Positions 25,422 to 33,200 of a DNA stretch of 43,016 bases are shown here, piece by piece (position 1 is the stretch's first letter; every line of letters starts with the position of its first letter). Where the stretch lies: contig CAKZTZ010000003.1 of assembly GCA_937921695.1 (NCBI GenBank), positions 1 to 43,016 of the forward strand, read 5' to 3'. Below the pieces are notes generated by a model that worked only from the letters and a program-made list of their open reading frames with translations, did not search any database and was not told the origin of the DNA. The translations under genes were made by a program, and so were the position numbers. The stretch is from an uncultured Sulfolobales archaeon. Its GTDB lineage: Archaea; Thermoproteota; Thermoprotei_A; Sulfolobales; Acidilobaceae.

Positions 25422-25445
25422 ATATGGCGGGTATAGTTGGCTAGG

Positions 25446-25579
25446 GTGGATTTGAAGTTTGCTGTTTTAGCTTCTCTAACTATACTGTTATGTTTACTTT
25501 AGCTTTAACTTTTGCAACATTAGAGGCTCCTAGGGCTGTTAATAGTATTTTGAAGGTTTATCTCCCCGATTACGGCTAG
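25446..25579 (+). pseudogene. Broken small secretory-type frame
   Basis: A GTG-started frame encodes a hydrophobic stretch (DLKFAVLASLTILLCLL) that stops at 25500. Shifting to the frame that begins at 25502 continues as ALTFATLEAPRAVNS and ends at 25579. Together they look like an N-terminal signal or membrane segment followed by a short domain, broken by one frameshift. Confidence 0.25.
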
Positions 25580-25794
25580 GAGAAGCTGATCTTGAACTTA
25601 AGTTTTAGGCGAGTTAAGCCTTTAGGCTACATATCTCTTGCCATGGTGGAAGCTAGCACTTGGTTAGAAATTGCGGCTTTCACTATGGTGGCACAGAATC
25701 CGGGAAGCCATGTTTAGCCGGCGAGGAAAGATGGTCTGTTTTAGTGAAATTTTAAACCCTTAAGATGAAAACATAATTAAAGAGGTGAGGGTTA

Positions 25795-26784
25795 ATAGTT
25801 GGGGCTGAGCAAGGAGAACGATTAGAAACTTCACCAGATAGGAAAGTTTGGATATTCACTGTAACACCTGGAAACTGGAGCATAGTTAAGGCTAGAAATA
25901 TATGGGCTGTCCAGAGAAGTTCTGTAACAGCAAAAGTTAAGGAGGGCGACATTTTAATATTCTATGTTAAAGGAAGCCGGCCGCCATGTTTTGTAGGCGC
26001 TTTCCAAGTAGTTAGTGCTTGGCGTCAAGCAACGGAAATAGTATGGGATGATGAGCGAGAGCGGGGGAGAATAATTTATCCATGGCAAGTAGACCTAAAA
26101 CCGGTCCAACTTGGAACAGCTAAAGTTAAGGATCTAGCGTCTCGGCTGTCTTTCATAAAAAGTAAAGATCGCTGGCACGTGTATCTGCGGGGAACACCTG
26201 CTAATATGGGAAGGCCTATAAGTGAAGATGATTTCCATCTAATTCTTGCAGAATTAAAGAAGCCAGGAGTTAAAGTATCACTCAAACAAACACCACGTGC
26301 GCCTAGGCCAGGAGTGGTTAGGGTTCTCACTAGGCCTAGGAGGGTGAGAGGCGAGACTATGCCCCCAGCCCCAAGCCATGATGAGCTAGTTGAAATGCTG
26401 CGTCAGATAGGGGAGATTTTAGGTTTTGTGTCTAAGAAGGAGGATTGGACACCTGGCAGAGTTTACCGCTGTGATGTGACGTGGCGGGATTATGAACCCC
26501 ATGCCCCAATGAAGGTTTTCGAGGTTGAGTTCGCCGGGAACGTTGACCACGCTCTTTCAAGCTTAGCGCACGCCTACGATATCTGGAGGTCTGAGCAGCT
26601 GTACTTAATAGTTGCCGATGAGAGAGATAAAAACAGAGTTGAACGCCTTGTTGAGCCACGTTTGATGGGAGCCTTTTCAAGGCTACGCGGGCGGCTCCGA
26701 GTCTTGACGTGGATCGATATAAAAATGTTATATGATAGTCTTGCTCCCCACTCAGAGCTCGTCAAGGATATGGCTAGAAGGTGA
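25795..26784 (+). CDS. EVE-domain protein with C-terminal PD-(D/E)XK-like nuclease domain
   Basis: About 330 residues if read from 25795. Residues 17-155 form an EVE domain (PUA-like fold; markers VWIFTVTPGNWSIVKARNIW, KEGDILIFYVKG, FVGAFQVVS). EVE domains bind modified cytosines in DNA or modified RNA. A Pro/Arg-rich linker (about 155-190) leads to a second domain with D227 in YRCDVTWRD and E243-V-E245 in KVFEVEF, a plausible nuclease site of the D...ExE type. No ATG, GTG or TTG lies in frame before the EVE domain. GAGGTG at 25783-25788 is ideally spaced from an ATA at 25795, and adding one G to the run at 25801-25804 would bring a TTG into frame. The first in-frame GTG (26179) would delete most of the EVE domain. 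Confidence 0.7.
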   Translation: MVGAEQGERLETSPDRKVWIFTVTPGNWSIVKARNIWAVQRSSVTAKVKEGDILIFYVKGSRPPCFVGAFQVVSAWRQATEIVWDDERERGRIIYPWQVDLKPVQLGTAKVKDLASRLSFIKSKDRWHVYLRGTPANMGRPISEDDFHLILAELKKPGVKVSLKQTPRAPRPGVVRVLTRPRRVRGETMPPAPSHDELVEMLRQIGEILGFVSKKEDWTPGRVYRCDVTWRDYEPHAPMKVFEVEFAGNVDHALSSLAHAYDIWRSEQLYLIVADERDKNRVERLVEPRLMGAFSRLRGRLRVLTWIDIKMLYDSLAPHSELVKDMARR

Positions 26785-26838
26785 AGGGGACTATAGAGTC
26801 TAATTCTTAAGATAAAAGCCTCTGAACTTAGAATATGA

Positions 26839-27053
26839 AGGAACCTAGAGTCCTTGCGATCCTCAGACATAGTAAAGGAGCTAGAGCTAGCTCTGCTAAC
26901 CGTTAGCGAGAGAACACCGGAGCTCGTTTAGATATACGATAGCGTCAGGAGCCTCTTCGAAAGTTGAGTGTTGAGGTTTCTCTAGGTCACCTGAAAGCTC
27001 TCTATGATGTAGAGAAGATTCAGCTTAACAAGTGTTTATGTCACGGCTATTGA
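26839..27053 (+). pseudogene. Possible decayed helical protein gene
   Basis: Plus-strand frames here look protein-like but broken: SDIVKELELALLTVSERT runs to a stop at 26929-26931, continues as IYDSVRSLFES, stops, then resumes in another frame as VEVSLGHLKALYDVEKIQ to a stop at 27051. No family recognised. It runs into the 3' end of the convergent ESCRT-III-like gene. Confidence 0.22.
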
Positions 27054-27490
27054 GAGTTTATCTTTTTATTAGCTATTTTCAGAGCCTCTCTTATTATCTC
27101 TTCGACTTCCGAGTTTAATGCTTCCCTGTCGAGTTTTAATGGTTCTAGTATGAGGCTCCCATATATGTTTTCTAGGGATTCCTGCACTTCTGTTATCGCG
27201 TAGTGCGCGTGGGGAGGCGCGTGTATTTTGAGTGTTTCCAGAGCTTTTGACAGCGTCACCAGGGATTTGACCGCTTCCCCAGTGAGCTGCCTAGTTACTA
27301 TTATGGTTTCTAGTCTCAGAGATATTCTTTCGAGGATATCGCTTAGAGCAGCCAGCCTAGAAGCTGCTTCAAACTCTTTGAGAGCTTTAAGCCTCTCTAT
27401 AGCCCTATTAACTTTAATCTGCGCCCTTCTGACACTTGTTAAGGCCCTAATTAGTTCCATCCCCGGGTTTTCAGAGCTACGACGTAGCAA
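27047..27490 (-). CDS. ESCRT-III-like (CdvB/Snf7 family) short protein
   Basis: A 147-residue all-helical protein. A basic first helix (RALTSVRRAQIKVNRAIERL), a second helix with EAASRLAALSDILERISLRLETI, and a later amphipathic LSKALETLK...HYAITEVQESLENIYGS resemble archaeal ESCRT-III (CdvB) paralogues, which polymerise on membranes in cell division and vesicle budding. It is shorter than typical CdvB, and no winged-helix or MIM tail is visible. TTG start with GGAGG nine bases upstream. No CdvA or Vps4/CdvC gene is adjacent. The family call is from pattern only. Confidence 0.5.
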   Translation of the reverse strand: MLRRSSENPGMELIRALTSVRRAQIKVNRAIERLKALKEFEAASRLAALSDILERISLRLETIIVTRQLTGEAVKSLVTLSKALETLKIHAPPHAHYAITEVQESLENIYGSLILEPLKLDREALNSEVEEIIREALKIANKKINSQ

Positions 27491-27999
27491 TTAGTTCAGC
27501 CTCCAAGGGGAGTTTGGTTTATCTATTCCCTTGTGGGAGTTTCGCTCGGGAGAGGCTTTTAAGCCTTACACCTAAAAGCTTTCTATTCCCTTGTGGGAGT
27601 TTCCGCTTTATAGTTTGGGCTCCTTCTTAACCTAATATCCCTTTTGAGAGTTTTGCCGTCGCCCTATGTTAAGCATTCCCTTTGAGAGTATAAACCATGA
27701 GATTTTATGGGAGCCCGAGGGTTTATGTATTTGACTGTATATCGGGTTTCCCACAACTCCTCATTCGGACAATTTGAAGCCCTATCATCGCATGGTCATC
27801 GGTGTCCGGACAGTGTCATTAACCCCCTTCCTCATCAGTGTTGTCTCGCCTTTTGAAGTGCCCCACTCGTTGTTTAAAGTTTTAAGGTTTGTTTATGGGT
27901 GGGGTTTTGATTGTATTCTGTTAATTTTAATGTTTGGTTTGAAGTCTTTATCTTTCCTTCTTGTGGGGGTCTTGTTTAAAGGGATTAGAAATGAAAGTT
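27491..27999. other. Intergenic region with CRISPR remnant
   Basis: It contains the repeat units listed separately (27519-27695). The rest (about 27700-28000) is G/T-rich on the plus strand, consistent with being the 3' untranslated side of the minus-strand aglB gene. No gene supported. Confidence 0.5.
27519..27695. CRISPR. Remnant CRISPR array
   Basis: Two identical 22-base cores, TCTATTCCCTTGTGGGAGTTTC, lie at 27522-27543 and 27582-27603, exactly 60 bases apart, leaving a unique spacer of about 36-38 bases. Two decayed units follow: CTAATATCCCTTTTGAGAG near 27632-27650 and CATTCCCTTTGAGAG near 27674-27688, with shorter spacing. The fullest form CTTTCTATTCCC... is typical of 24-25-base crenarchaeal repeats. 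There are no cas genes in the window. It is probably a decayed end of an array rather than an active one. Confidence 0.5.
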
Positions 28000-30309
28000 T
28001 CACCCGGTCCATTTAAACATGAATACTATGACTGCCAGGTCTTGGGTGTAGCCTAGTCCTGTTTCGCTGTGGAAGCATGATGTGAAGATGGCTTCTGGGG
28101 TGAATCTTCTAGTTTCGCCTTGGAGTCTAATTTCTAGTATAGAGCGTGTTGCGGGGTCGTAGAATGCTGGTATTGTTGTCGTTGTGTTTGCTAGGGTGTT
28201 ACAATGGCCTGTCACGATCCCCTTCGATGGTATGTGTTTTAAGCCTTCTACGCTAAGCCTGTATATTAGGGAGTTTAGGACGTTTTCAACTCTAGACCGG
28301 GGCTCTCCAATGAAGCCTGGGAAATAGTAGTATATGGTTCCACCCATAATCCTCTGTGTGGAGTATCCTGTTCCGAAGGGTGAGGGGGCGAAGGGGTCTA
28401 TCCTATAGCCTATCCTGAGCATCTGGAATGATTTGGGGAAATCTGCAGCCCCATATATGACTGAGTTCGCGCCTGGAGGGGCGCTGAAAATGGGGAATAC
28501 ATAGACTGTCGTGGAGTTCTCGGGCCTGTACATTACATACGCCTCATAGAAAACTATGTATGTGTTATTAGGCTGGGCGTTGAAGAACCTTAGAAGGTAT
28601 GAAGCCTCATCCTCGTTCCCTGTTAGTATCCTCGCAAGTATCCTAATCTGGGTCTCGTTATACGTGGAGCCGTCGGCTACAGAGCGTCTCCCACCATCAA
28701 CAGATATCCAGTAGCCATAGTCCCACCAGCTCACTATGAGAGAGTCCTCGCTCGTGTTAGCCCTTATATACTCTAAAGCTCTGATCCAAGCGTCATTCAG
28801 CGGGACTACCCTCTGCCCCCCCAGCTGGAATACTCCCAGTCCTGAAGTCAGTATTTGAGGTGCCCTCACAACATTAGTTTCATAGCTTGACCTTGCATAG
28901 TAGGCTGAGCTGAAGACTATGAGGCCTATAATAGTTAAAGCTATGAAAAGCCTTAGGTCGTCAACTTTTATAGAGCCCCTACGCTTACCCTCCTCTACTA
29001 TCTTCTCCCCGGACATCCAGAGGCCTACCGCTAGCCCCGCCGTTATCGAGGCATAGTAGGAGGCCATGTGGAGGAAGTAGGCCATGTTCTTAGCGGCGTA
29101 AGCCATGATAATAGTCATTATGAACATGCCTGCTAAAACATGATCTATAGAGCTCCTCCTACCAGAGTATAGTTTGTAAACGTAGTATGCGAGGCCTAGG
29201 AACGAGAATAATAGTGGCACGCCAAGCTCCCTCCCCACTTCACCCCAGGCTAGGGATGTGTGCTCAGCTACACTCTCAGCTAGGGGGCTGAACTCTCTAA
29301 CCCCTAAAGCTAATAGTATTCTACCCGGAACTTTCAGGGTCCCAGTAACTACTAATACTAGGGCCGCTATCAAAGCTGAGGCTGTGAGCCATAAATGTAG
29401 GAGTCTCGTGTAGGGGAAGAGCCTCCCTCCAAGCTTCAGTGCATCCCAGTAGGATGCGAGGGCGTAGAGGGCTAGAGCTGCTATTAGCCCCGTGCCTAGG
29501 CCCCCGGCGAAATAACGATAGCCTACCCCTGGATAAGCTGATGTTAAAAGTGCGAAGGGGGCTGAGATTGCTAAGTAAACTGTTAACCTTCCCCTACTAG
29601 CGCCTCCGAAGATTAGGGGGTCTACTAGGATTATTAGTGATAGGGATACTATAATGAAATGGTAGCCTCCCCAGGTGAATGCTACTAGCCCCCCGAAAAC
29701 CCCGGCAGCTATAGAGTAGGCTAGCCTAGCCCTCCCGCGAGCCTTGAATGCTAGGGCTAGGAATATGTAGAATAGGGTTATGAAAACCCCGGCCACAACC
29801 ATTTTCTCCACGAAACCCACAGTACTCCTAGCTATAGCGCCTGGCGTCACAGAGAATATAGCTGCTGATAGTAAGCCTCCAAGCTTAGATCCTGTGTAAA
29901 GGTATACTAGTATGAAGGCGAGGAGGGCTGTTAAAACGCCGGCGAAAACCGGGAATAATGCTACCCACTCCCTCAACGTGAGCCCGAATACGCCCCCAAC
30001 GGGGTATGTTGCTGCGGCCAGCCATGAAGTCCCTATATACTCTTGCCTCAAGAAATCCCTTCCATAGGGGTACCAGAATAGAGTGTTCCTGGTTAAAGCT
30101 TTTAAGTTGAATAAGCCGTGCTCTCTAAGCTGCTCCGCCATCCAGTACATTGAGAAAGGGTCGGCCTCGTCAAGCTCCAACCCATAATTTATGGCTGGAA
30201 GCATCCTCACATATGCTCCAATAGCTAGCACTGTAATTAGCCCTAGAACGATCACATATGTGGATAATCGGGACGTCACACTTACAATCTTAGTCAATAC
30301 TTCGCTCAA
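28000..30309 (-). CDS. aglB: Oligosaccharyltransferase AglB (STT3 family)
   Basis: A 769-residue protein with about 11-13 transmembrane helices over the first 475 residues and a soluble C-terminal domain. The first external loop carries the acidic motif ELDEADPF (D47, D50) that binds the metal ion. The catalytic-domain signature WWDYG is at 528-532 within IVSWWDYGYW. It transfers lipid-linked glycans to asparagine in N-x-S/T sites on the outer face of the membrane. TTG start. Sense-strand composition moves from G+T-rich to A+C-rich along the gene. Confidence 0.93.
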   Translation of the reverse strand: MSEVLTKIVSVTSRLSTYVIVLGLITVLAIGAYVRMLPAINYGLELDEADPFSMYWMAEQLREHGLFNLKALTRNTLFWYPYGRDFLRQEYIGTSWLAAATYPVGGVFGLTLREWVALFPVFAGVLTALLAFILVYLYTGSKLGGLLSAAIFSVTPGAIARSTVGFVEKMVVAGVFITLFYIFLALAFKARGRARLAYSIAAGVFGGLVAFTWGGYHFIIVSLSLIILVDPLIFGGASRGRLTVYLAISAPFALLTSAYPGVGYRYFAGGLGTGLIAALALYALASYWDALKLGGRLFPYTRLLHLWLTASALIAALVLVVTGTLKVPGRILLALGVREFSPLAESVAEHTSLAWGEVGRELGVPLLFSFLGLAYYVYKLYSGRRSSIDHVLAGMFIMTIIMAYAAKNMAYFLHMASYYASITAGLAVGLWMSGEKIVEEGKRRGSIKVDDLRLFIALTIIGLIVFSSAYYARSSYETNVVRAPQILTSGLGVFQLGGQRVVPLNDAWIRALEYIRANTSEDSLIVSWWDYGYWISVDGGRRSVADGSTYNETQIRILARILTGNEDEASYLLRFFNAQPNNTYIVFYEAYVMYRPENSTTVYVFPIFSAPPGANSVIYGAADFPKSFQMLRIGYRIDPFAPSPFGTGYSTQRIMGGTIYYYFPGFIGEPRSRVENVLNSLIYRLSVEGLKHIPSKGIVTGHCNTLANTTTTIPAFYDPATRSILEIRLQGETRRFTPEAIFTSCFHSETGLGYTQDLAVIVFMFKWTG

Positions 30310-30448
30310 CCTATGCCACCTTGAGACTTAACCCTTCCTAGCGGGGTTTTAGGAGCCTTATAAGGTTTCCTTTTATGAGACTCTGCCTCCACTATCTGGC
30401 TGGGGTTCAATTTTAAGCATTCTGTTTAAGTTACATTTGGAAGATTTA

Positions 30449-30460
30449 TTTTATATAAAA
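30449..30460 (+). promoter_or_regulatory. TATA box of cDPG synthetase operon
   Basis: TTTTATATAAAA is a strong palindromic TATA element, 48 bases before the ATG. The leader carries a clear ribosome-binding sequence GGAGGG (30495-30500), 7 bases before the ATG. Confidence 0.55.
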
Positions 30461-30507
30461 GTTCTGAATATTAAGGCTTTAAAGGGGATAGAAAGGAGGG
30501 TTAACCT

Positions 30508-31851
30508 ATGAAGAAGCCTATAAGAGTTGTAGTGCTCGGAGCTGGGGGGAGGGATTTCCATAATTTTAACATGGTTTTCAAGGATAACCCTGACTTTAAA
30601 GTAGTGGCTTTTACTTCAACTCAAATTCCAGGCATGGAGGGTAGGGTTTACCCCCCGGAGCTTGCGGGGAGCCTTTACCCTAAGGGGATCCCTATAGTGC
30701 CTGAGGATTACCTTGAGAATCTTATAAGAGAGCATCACGTGGATGTAGCAGTTTTATCCTATAGCGACTTAACCTATAACTATGTGGGGACCGTTATTAG
30801 TAGGGTCTTAGCGAGCGGGGCCTCCTTCATGATATTAGGCCCTAAGGATACAATGTTGAAGTCTAGAAAGCCCGTTATAGCTGTAACAGCCACTAGGACT
30901 GGGGCTGGTAAGAGTAGCGTGTCTAGGAAAGTTGCCAGGATACTCTTATCTAAAGGGTTTAAAGTAGCCCCTATAAGGCACCCTATGGCTTATAGGGATT
31001 TAAAGTCTAGTGTTGCCGAGAAGTTTGAGACTATTGAAGACTTAGACTTGAAAAACGTGACTGTAGAGGAGAGGGAGGAGTACGAGCATTATGTAAACAT
31101 GGGGTTGAAAGTTTATTCTGGAGTAGACTATAGGGCTGTTTTGAGCATGGCTGAGAGCGAGGCGGATATAATACTTTGGGATGGGGGTAACAATGACTGG
31201 CCCTTCATAGAGCCTGACTACATGATAACAGTTACAGATGCTATGAGACCCGGCCAGGAAGTCCAGAGTTTCCCCGGGGAGGTTAACGTTAGGATGGCGG
31301 ATATAGTTATTATAAACAAGTCCGACCAGGCTCCTAGAGAGTCTATAGAGGCTATTAAGAAGAATATTAAATCAGTAAACGAGAAGGCTAAAATATCCGT
31401 GGCGCGGAGCAACGTTTTCGTTAAAGAACCCGAAGCTATTAGAGGCAGGAGGGTTGTCATAGTTGAAGACTCCCCAACAGTAACCCATGGGGAGGCCGCT
31501 TATGGAGCCGGCTATGTTGCAGCCCTAAAGTATGGGGCTAGCGAGATCGTGGATCCAAGGCCTTACGCTGTAGGGGTCATAGCTGAAATGTATAAGGCAT
31601 ACCCGCACATGGAGAGGGTGGTTCCAAGTACAGGCTATAATGAGGGTCAGCTGAGGGATCTAGAGGAAACCCTCAGGAGGATCCCCGCGGATATAATAGT
31701 GTCGGGGAGCCCCATAGACCTAGCCAGGCTTGTAGAAGCTGGTAAGCCCATAGTTAGAGCATACTATGAAGTTGAGATCGTAGAGGGGCCAACACTAGAG
31801 GAGGTTGTCGAAGAGTTCCTAGAGAAGAGCAAGTATAAGATGGGGGTGTAA
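30508..31851 (+). CDS. cpgS: Cyclic 2,3-diphosphoglycerate synthetase
   Basis: A 447-residue protein of the COG2403 family: a Rossmann-like N-terminal part (RVVVLGAGGRDFHNFNMVF) and a P-loop kinase-like part with ATRTGAGKSSVSRK, followed by LWDGGNNDWPF and VIINKSDQ. The enzyme closes 2,3-diphosphoglycerate into the cyclic anhydride, an osmolyte and heat-protective solute of hyperthermophiles. ATG start with a good ribosome-binding sequence. The carbamate kinase gene begins 3 bases after the stop, so the pair is an operon. Confidence 0.88.
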   Translation: MKKPIRVVVLGAGGRDFHNFNMVFKDNPDFKVVAFTSTQIPGMEGRVYPPELAGSLYPKGIPIVPEDYLENLIREHHVDVAVLSYSDLTYNYVGTVISRVLASGASFMILGPKDTMLKSRKPVIAVTATRTGAGKSSVSRKVARILLSKGFKVAPIRHPMAYRDLKSSVAEKFETIEDLDLKNVTVEEREEYEHYVNMGLKVYSGVDYRAVLSMAESEADIILWDGGNNDWPFIEPDYMITVTDAMRPGQEVQSFPGEVNVRMADIVIINKSDQAPRESIEAIKKNIKSVNEKAKISVARSNVFVKEPEAIRGRRVVIVEDSPTVTHGEAAYGAGYVAALKYGASEIVDPRPYAVGVIAEMYKAYPHMERVVPSTGYNEGQLRDLEETLRRIPADIIVSGSPIDLARLVEAGKPIVRAYYEVEIVEGPTLEEVVEEFLEKSKYKMGV

Positions 31852-31854
31852 ATA

Positions 31855-32787
31855 GTGCTCGTAGTAGTAGCCTTGGGAGGCAACGCGATACAACCCAAAG
31901 AGAGTAAAGGATACCCGGAGGAGCAGTGGGCAGCTGTAAGGAGAGTGGCGAGAGCCCTAGCTGAAATTGTTAGTGAAGGGTTCGAAATAGTAGTGACACA
32001 CGGCAATGGACCACAAGTAGGCTACCTGTTAGAGGCTATGGAGAACCTACCCCTGAAAACGCCCAGGCAAACTCTAGACCTAGCAGTAGCCATGACACAG
32101 GGATGGCTCGGGTTTCTCATAGCGCACAGCCTAGAAGAGGAGCTCGCAAGACTAGGGGTTGCGAGGAGGGTTGCCGTGATACCCACTAGGGTCTTAGTAT
32201 CCCTCGATGATCCCGAATTCTCAAACCCCTCAAAGCCCGTAGGAGGCTACTATGGGAGGGAGGATGCTGAAGTCTTACACAAGACTCTAGGATGGGTTTT
32301 CAGGGAGGACCCTAGAGGGGGCTATAGGAGGGTAGTGCCAAGCCCCAAACCCCTCAAAATACTTGAAACCCCTATTCTGAAGAGTCTCTTAGAGGAAAAA
32401 ATAATACCCATAGCGGCTGGAGGCGGGGGGATACCGGTAGCTAGCGTAGACGGCACCTTAAAACCTGTAGAGGCGGTAATAGATAAAGACCTAGCTTCAA
32501 GCCTCCTAGCTGTAGAGCTAGAAGCGGACATGCTAACAATATTAACAGACGTGCCCGGGGTAGCCATAAACTATAACACGCCCAAAAGACTATGGCTCAG
32601 AAGAGTTAAAACATGGGAGCTAAAGAAATACTATGAGAGAGGAGAGTTCCCCCCAGGTTCTATGGGCCCGAAAGTACTTGCATCCATAGAGTTCGTAGAG
32701 AAAACGGGGAGAAAAGCCTCCATAGGCCTCTTGGAAGAAGCCTTTAAAGTGATTAGAGGAGAATCCGGAACACTAATAGAAGCCTAA
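31855..32787 (+). CDS. arcC: Carbamate kinase
   Basis: A 310-residue amino-acid-kinase fold enzyme: VVALGGNAIQPKESKGYPEEQ at the start, VTHGNGPQVG (substrate loop), IPIAAGGGGIPV and ILTDVPGVAINY (nucleotide site), all diagnostic of ArcC. It interconverts carbamoyl phosphate plus ADP with carbamate plus ATP. GTG start immediately after cpgS. Co-location with cDPG synthetase may only reflect shared transcription; a metabolic link is not obvious. Confidence 0.94.
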   Translation: MLVVVALGGNAIQPKESKGYPEEQWAAVRRVARALAEIVSEGFEIVVTHGNGPQVGYLLEAMENLPLKTPRQTLDLAVAMTQGWLGFLIAHSLEEELARLGVARRVAVIPTRVLVSLDDPEFSNPSKPVGGYYGREDAEVLHKTLGWVFREDPRGGYRRVVPSPKPLKILETPILKSLLEEKIIPIAAGGGGIPVASVDGTLKPVEAVIDKDLASSLLAVELEADMLTILTDVPGVAINYNTPKRLWLRRVKTWELKKYYERGEFPPGSMGPKVLASIEFVEKTGRKASIGLLEEAFKVIRGESGTLIEA

Positions 32788-32962
32788 AAAGGAGCCTGGA
32801 AGGCTTACACCCGGGAAGGCGCAAGGTTCTAGGGTTATAAGCTTAGAATGCTCGCGCCAGCCCAGGTTTTCTAATAGAGTCTTACCTGGTACATGTTAAC
32901 CCTCCACGTTTTCCTAGTTGGGGGTTTGAGGTAGGGTTTTAAAGGTTTGAGAGGGTTAGTGT

Positions 32963-33199
32963 TTGTTTGGGGGTTGTTGTTTGGCTCAGAGGGAGAAGAT
33001 TATTTTCCCTGTAATATACATGTTGCATTATAAGCCTATTTCGGGCTGCGAGTTTTTCAGGGTTCTGGAGAGGGAGGGTTATTTTGTTGGGTGGTGTCGT
33101 GTTCTTGAGAGGGCTCTTGTTAAGGATAGTGTTGTTAAATGTGAGAGGTTTTGGCTTGCTTGCCCTTTTAGGAAGACTGGCCTCCAGCTTAAGGGTTAA
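32963..33199 (+). CDS. Small cysteine-containing protein of unknown function
   Basis: Up to 78 residues. The body (REKIIFPVIYMLHYKPISG, then KCERFWLACPFRKTG) has several cysteines and looks like a compact conserved protein, but I do not recognise the family. The start is uncertain: TTG at 32963, or TTG at 32981 giving MAQREK. A TATA-like TTTTAAAGG near 32937 supports a leaderless start at or near 32963. It converges with the PAN-like gene, with one base between the stops. Confidence 0.55.
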   Translation: MFGGCCLAQREKIIFPVIYMLHYKPISGCEFFRVLEREGYFVGWCRVLERALVKDSVVKCERFWLACPFRKTGLQLKG

Positions 33200-33200
33200 T

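Larger units (their letters stand above)
24955..25794. other. Intergenic region with sRNA candidate and decayed frames
   Basis: About 840 bases without an intact gene. It holds a candidate C/D-box RNA on the minus strand (25049-25098), a 38-codon cysteine-containing frame (25305-25421) and a broken secretory-type frame (25446-25579). The composition differs from core genes, which fits an accessory locus. Confidence 0.5.

Noticed and set aside
27774-28016. 80-codon plus-strand frame before aglB
   Set aside because: It overlaps the aglB stop and shows the same G+T-rich chance pattern; no recognisable domain.
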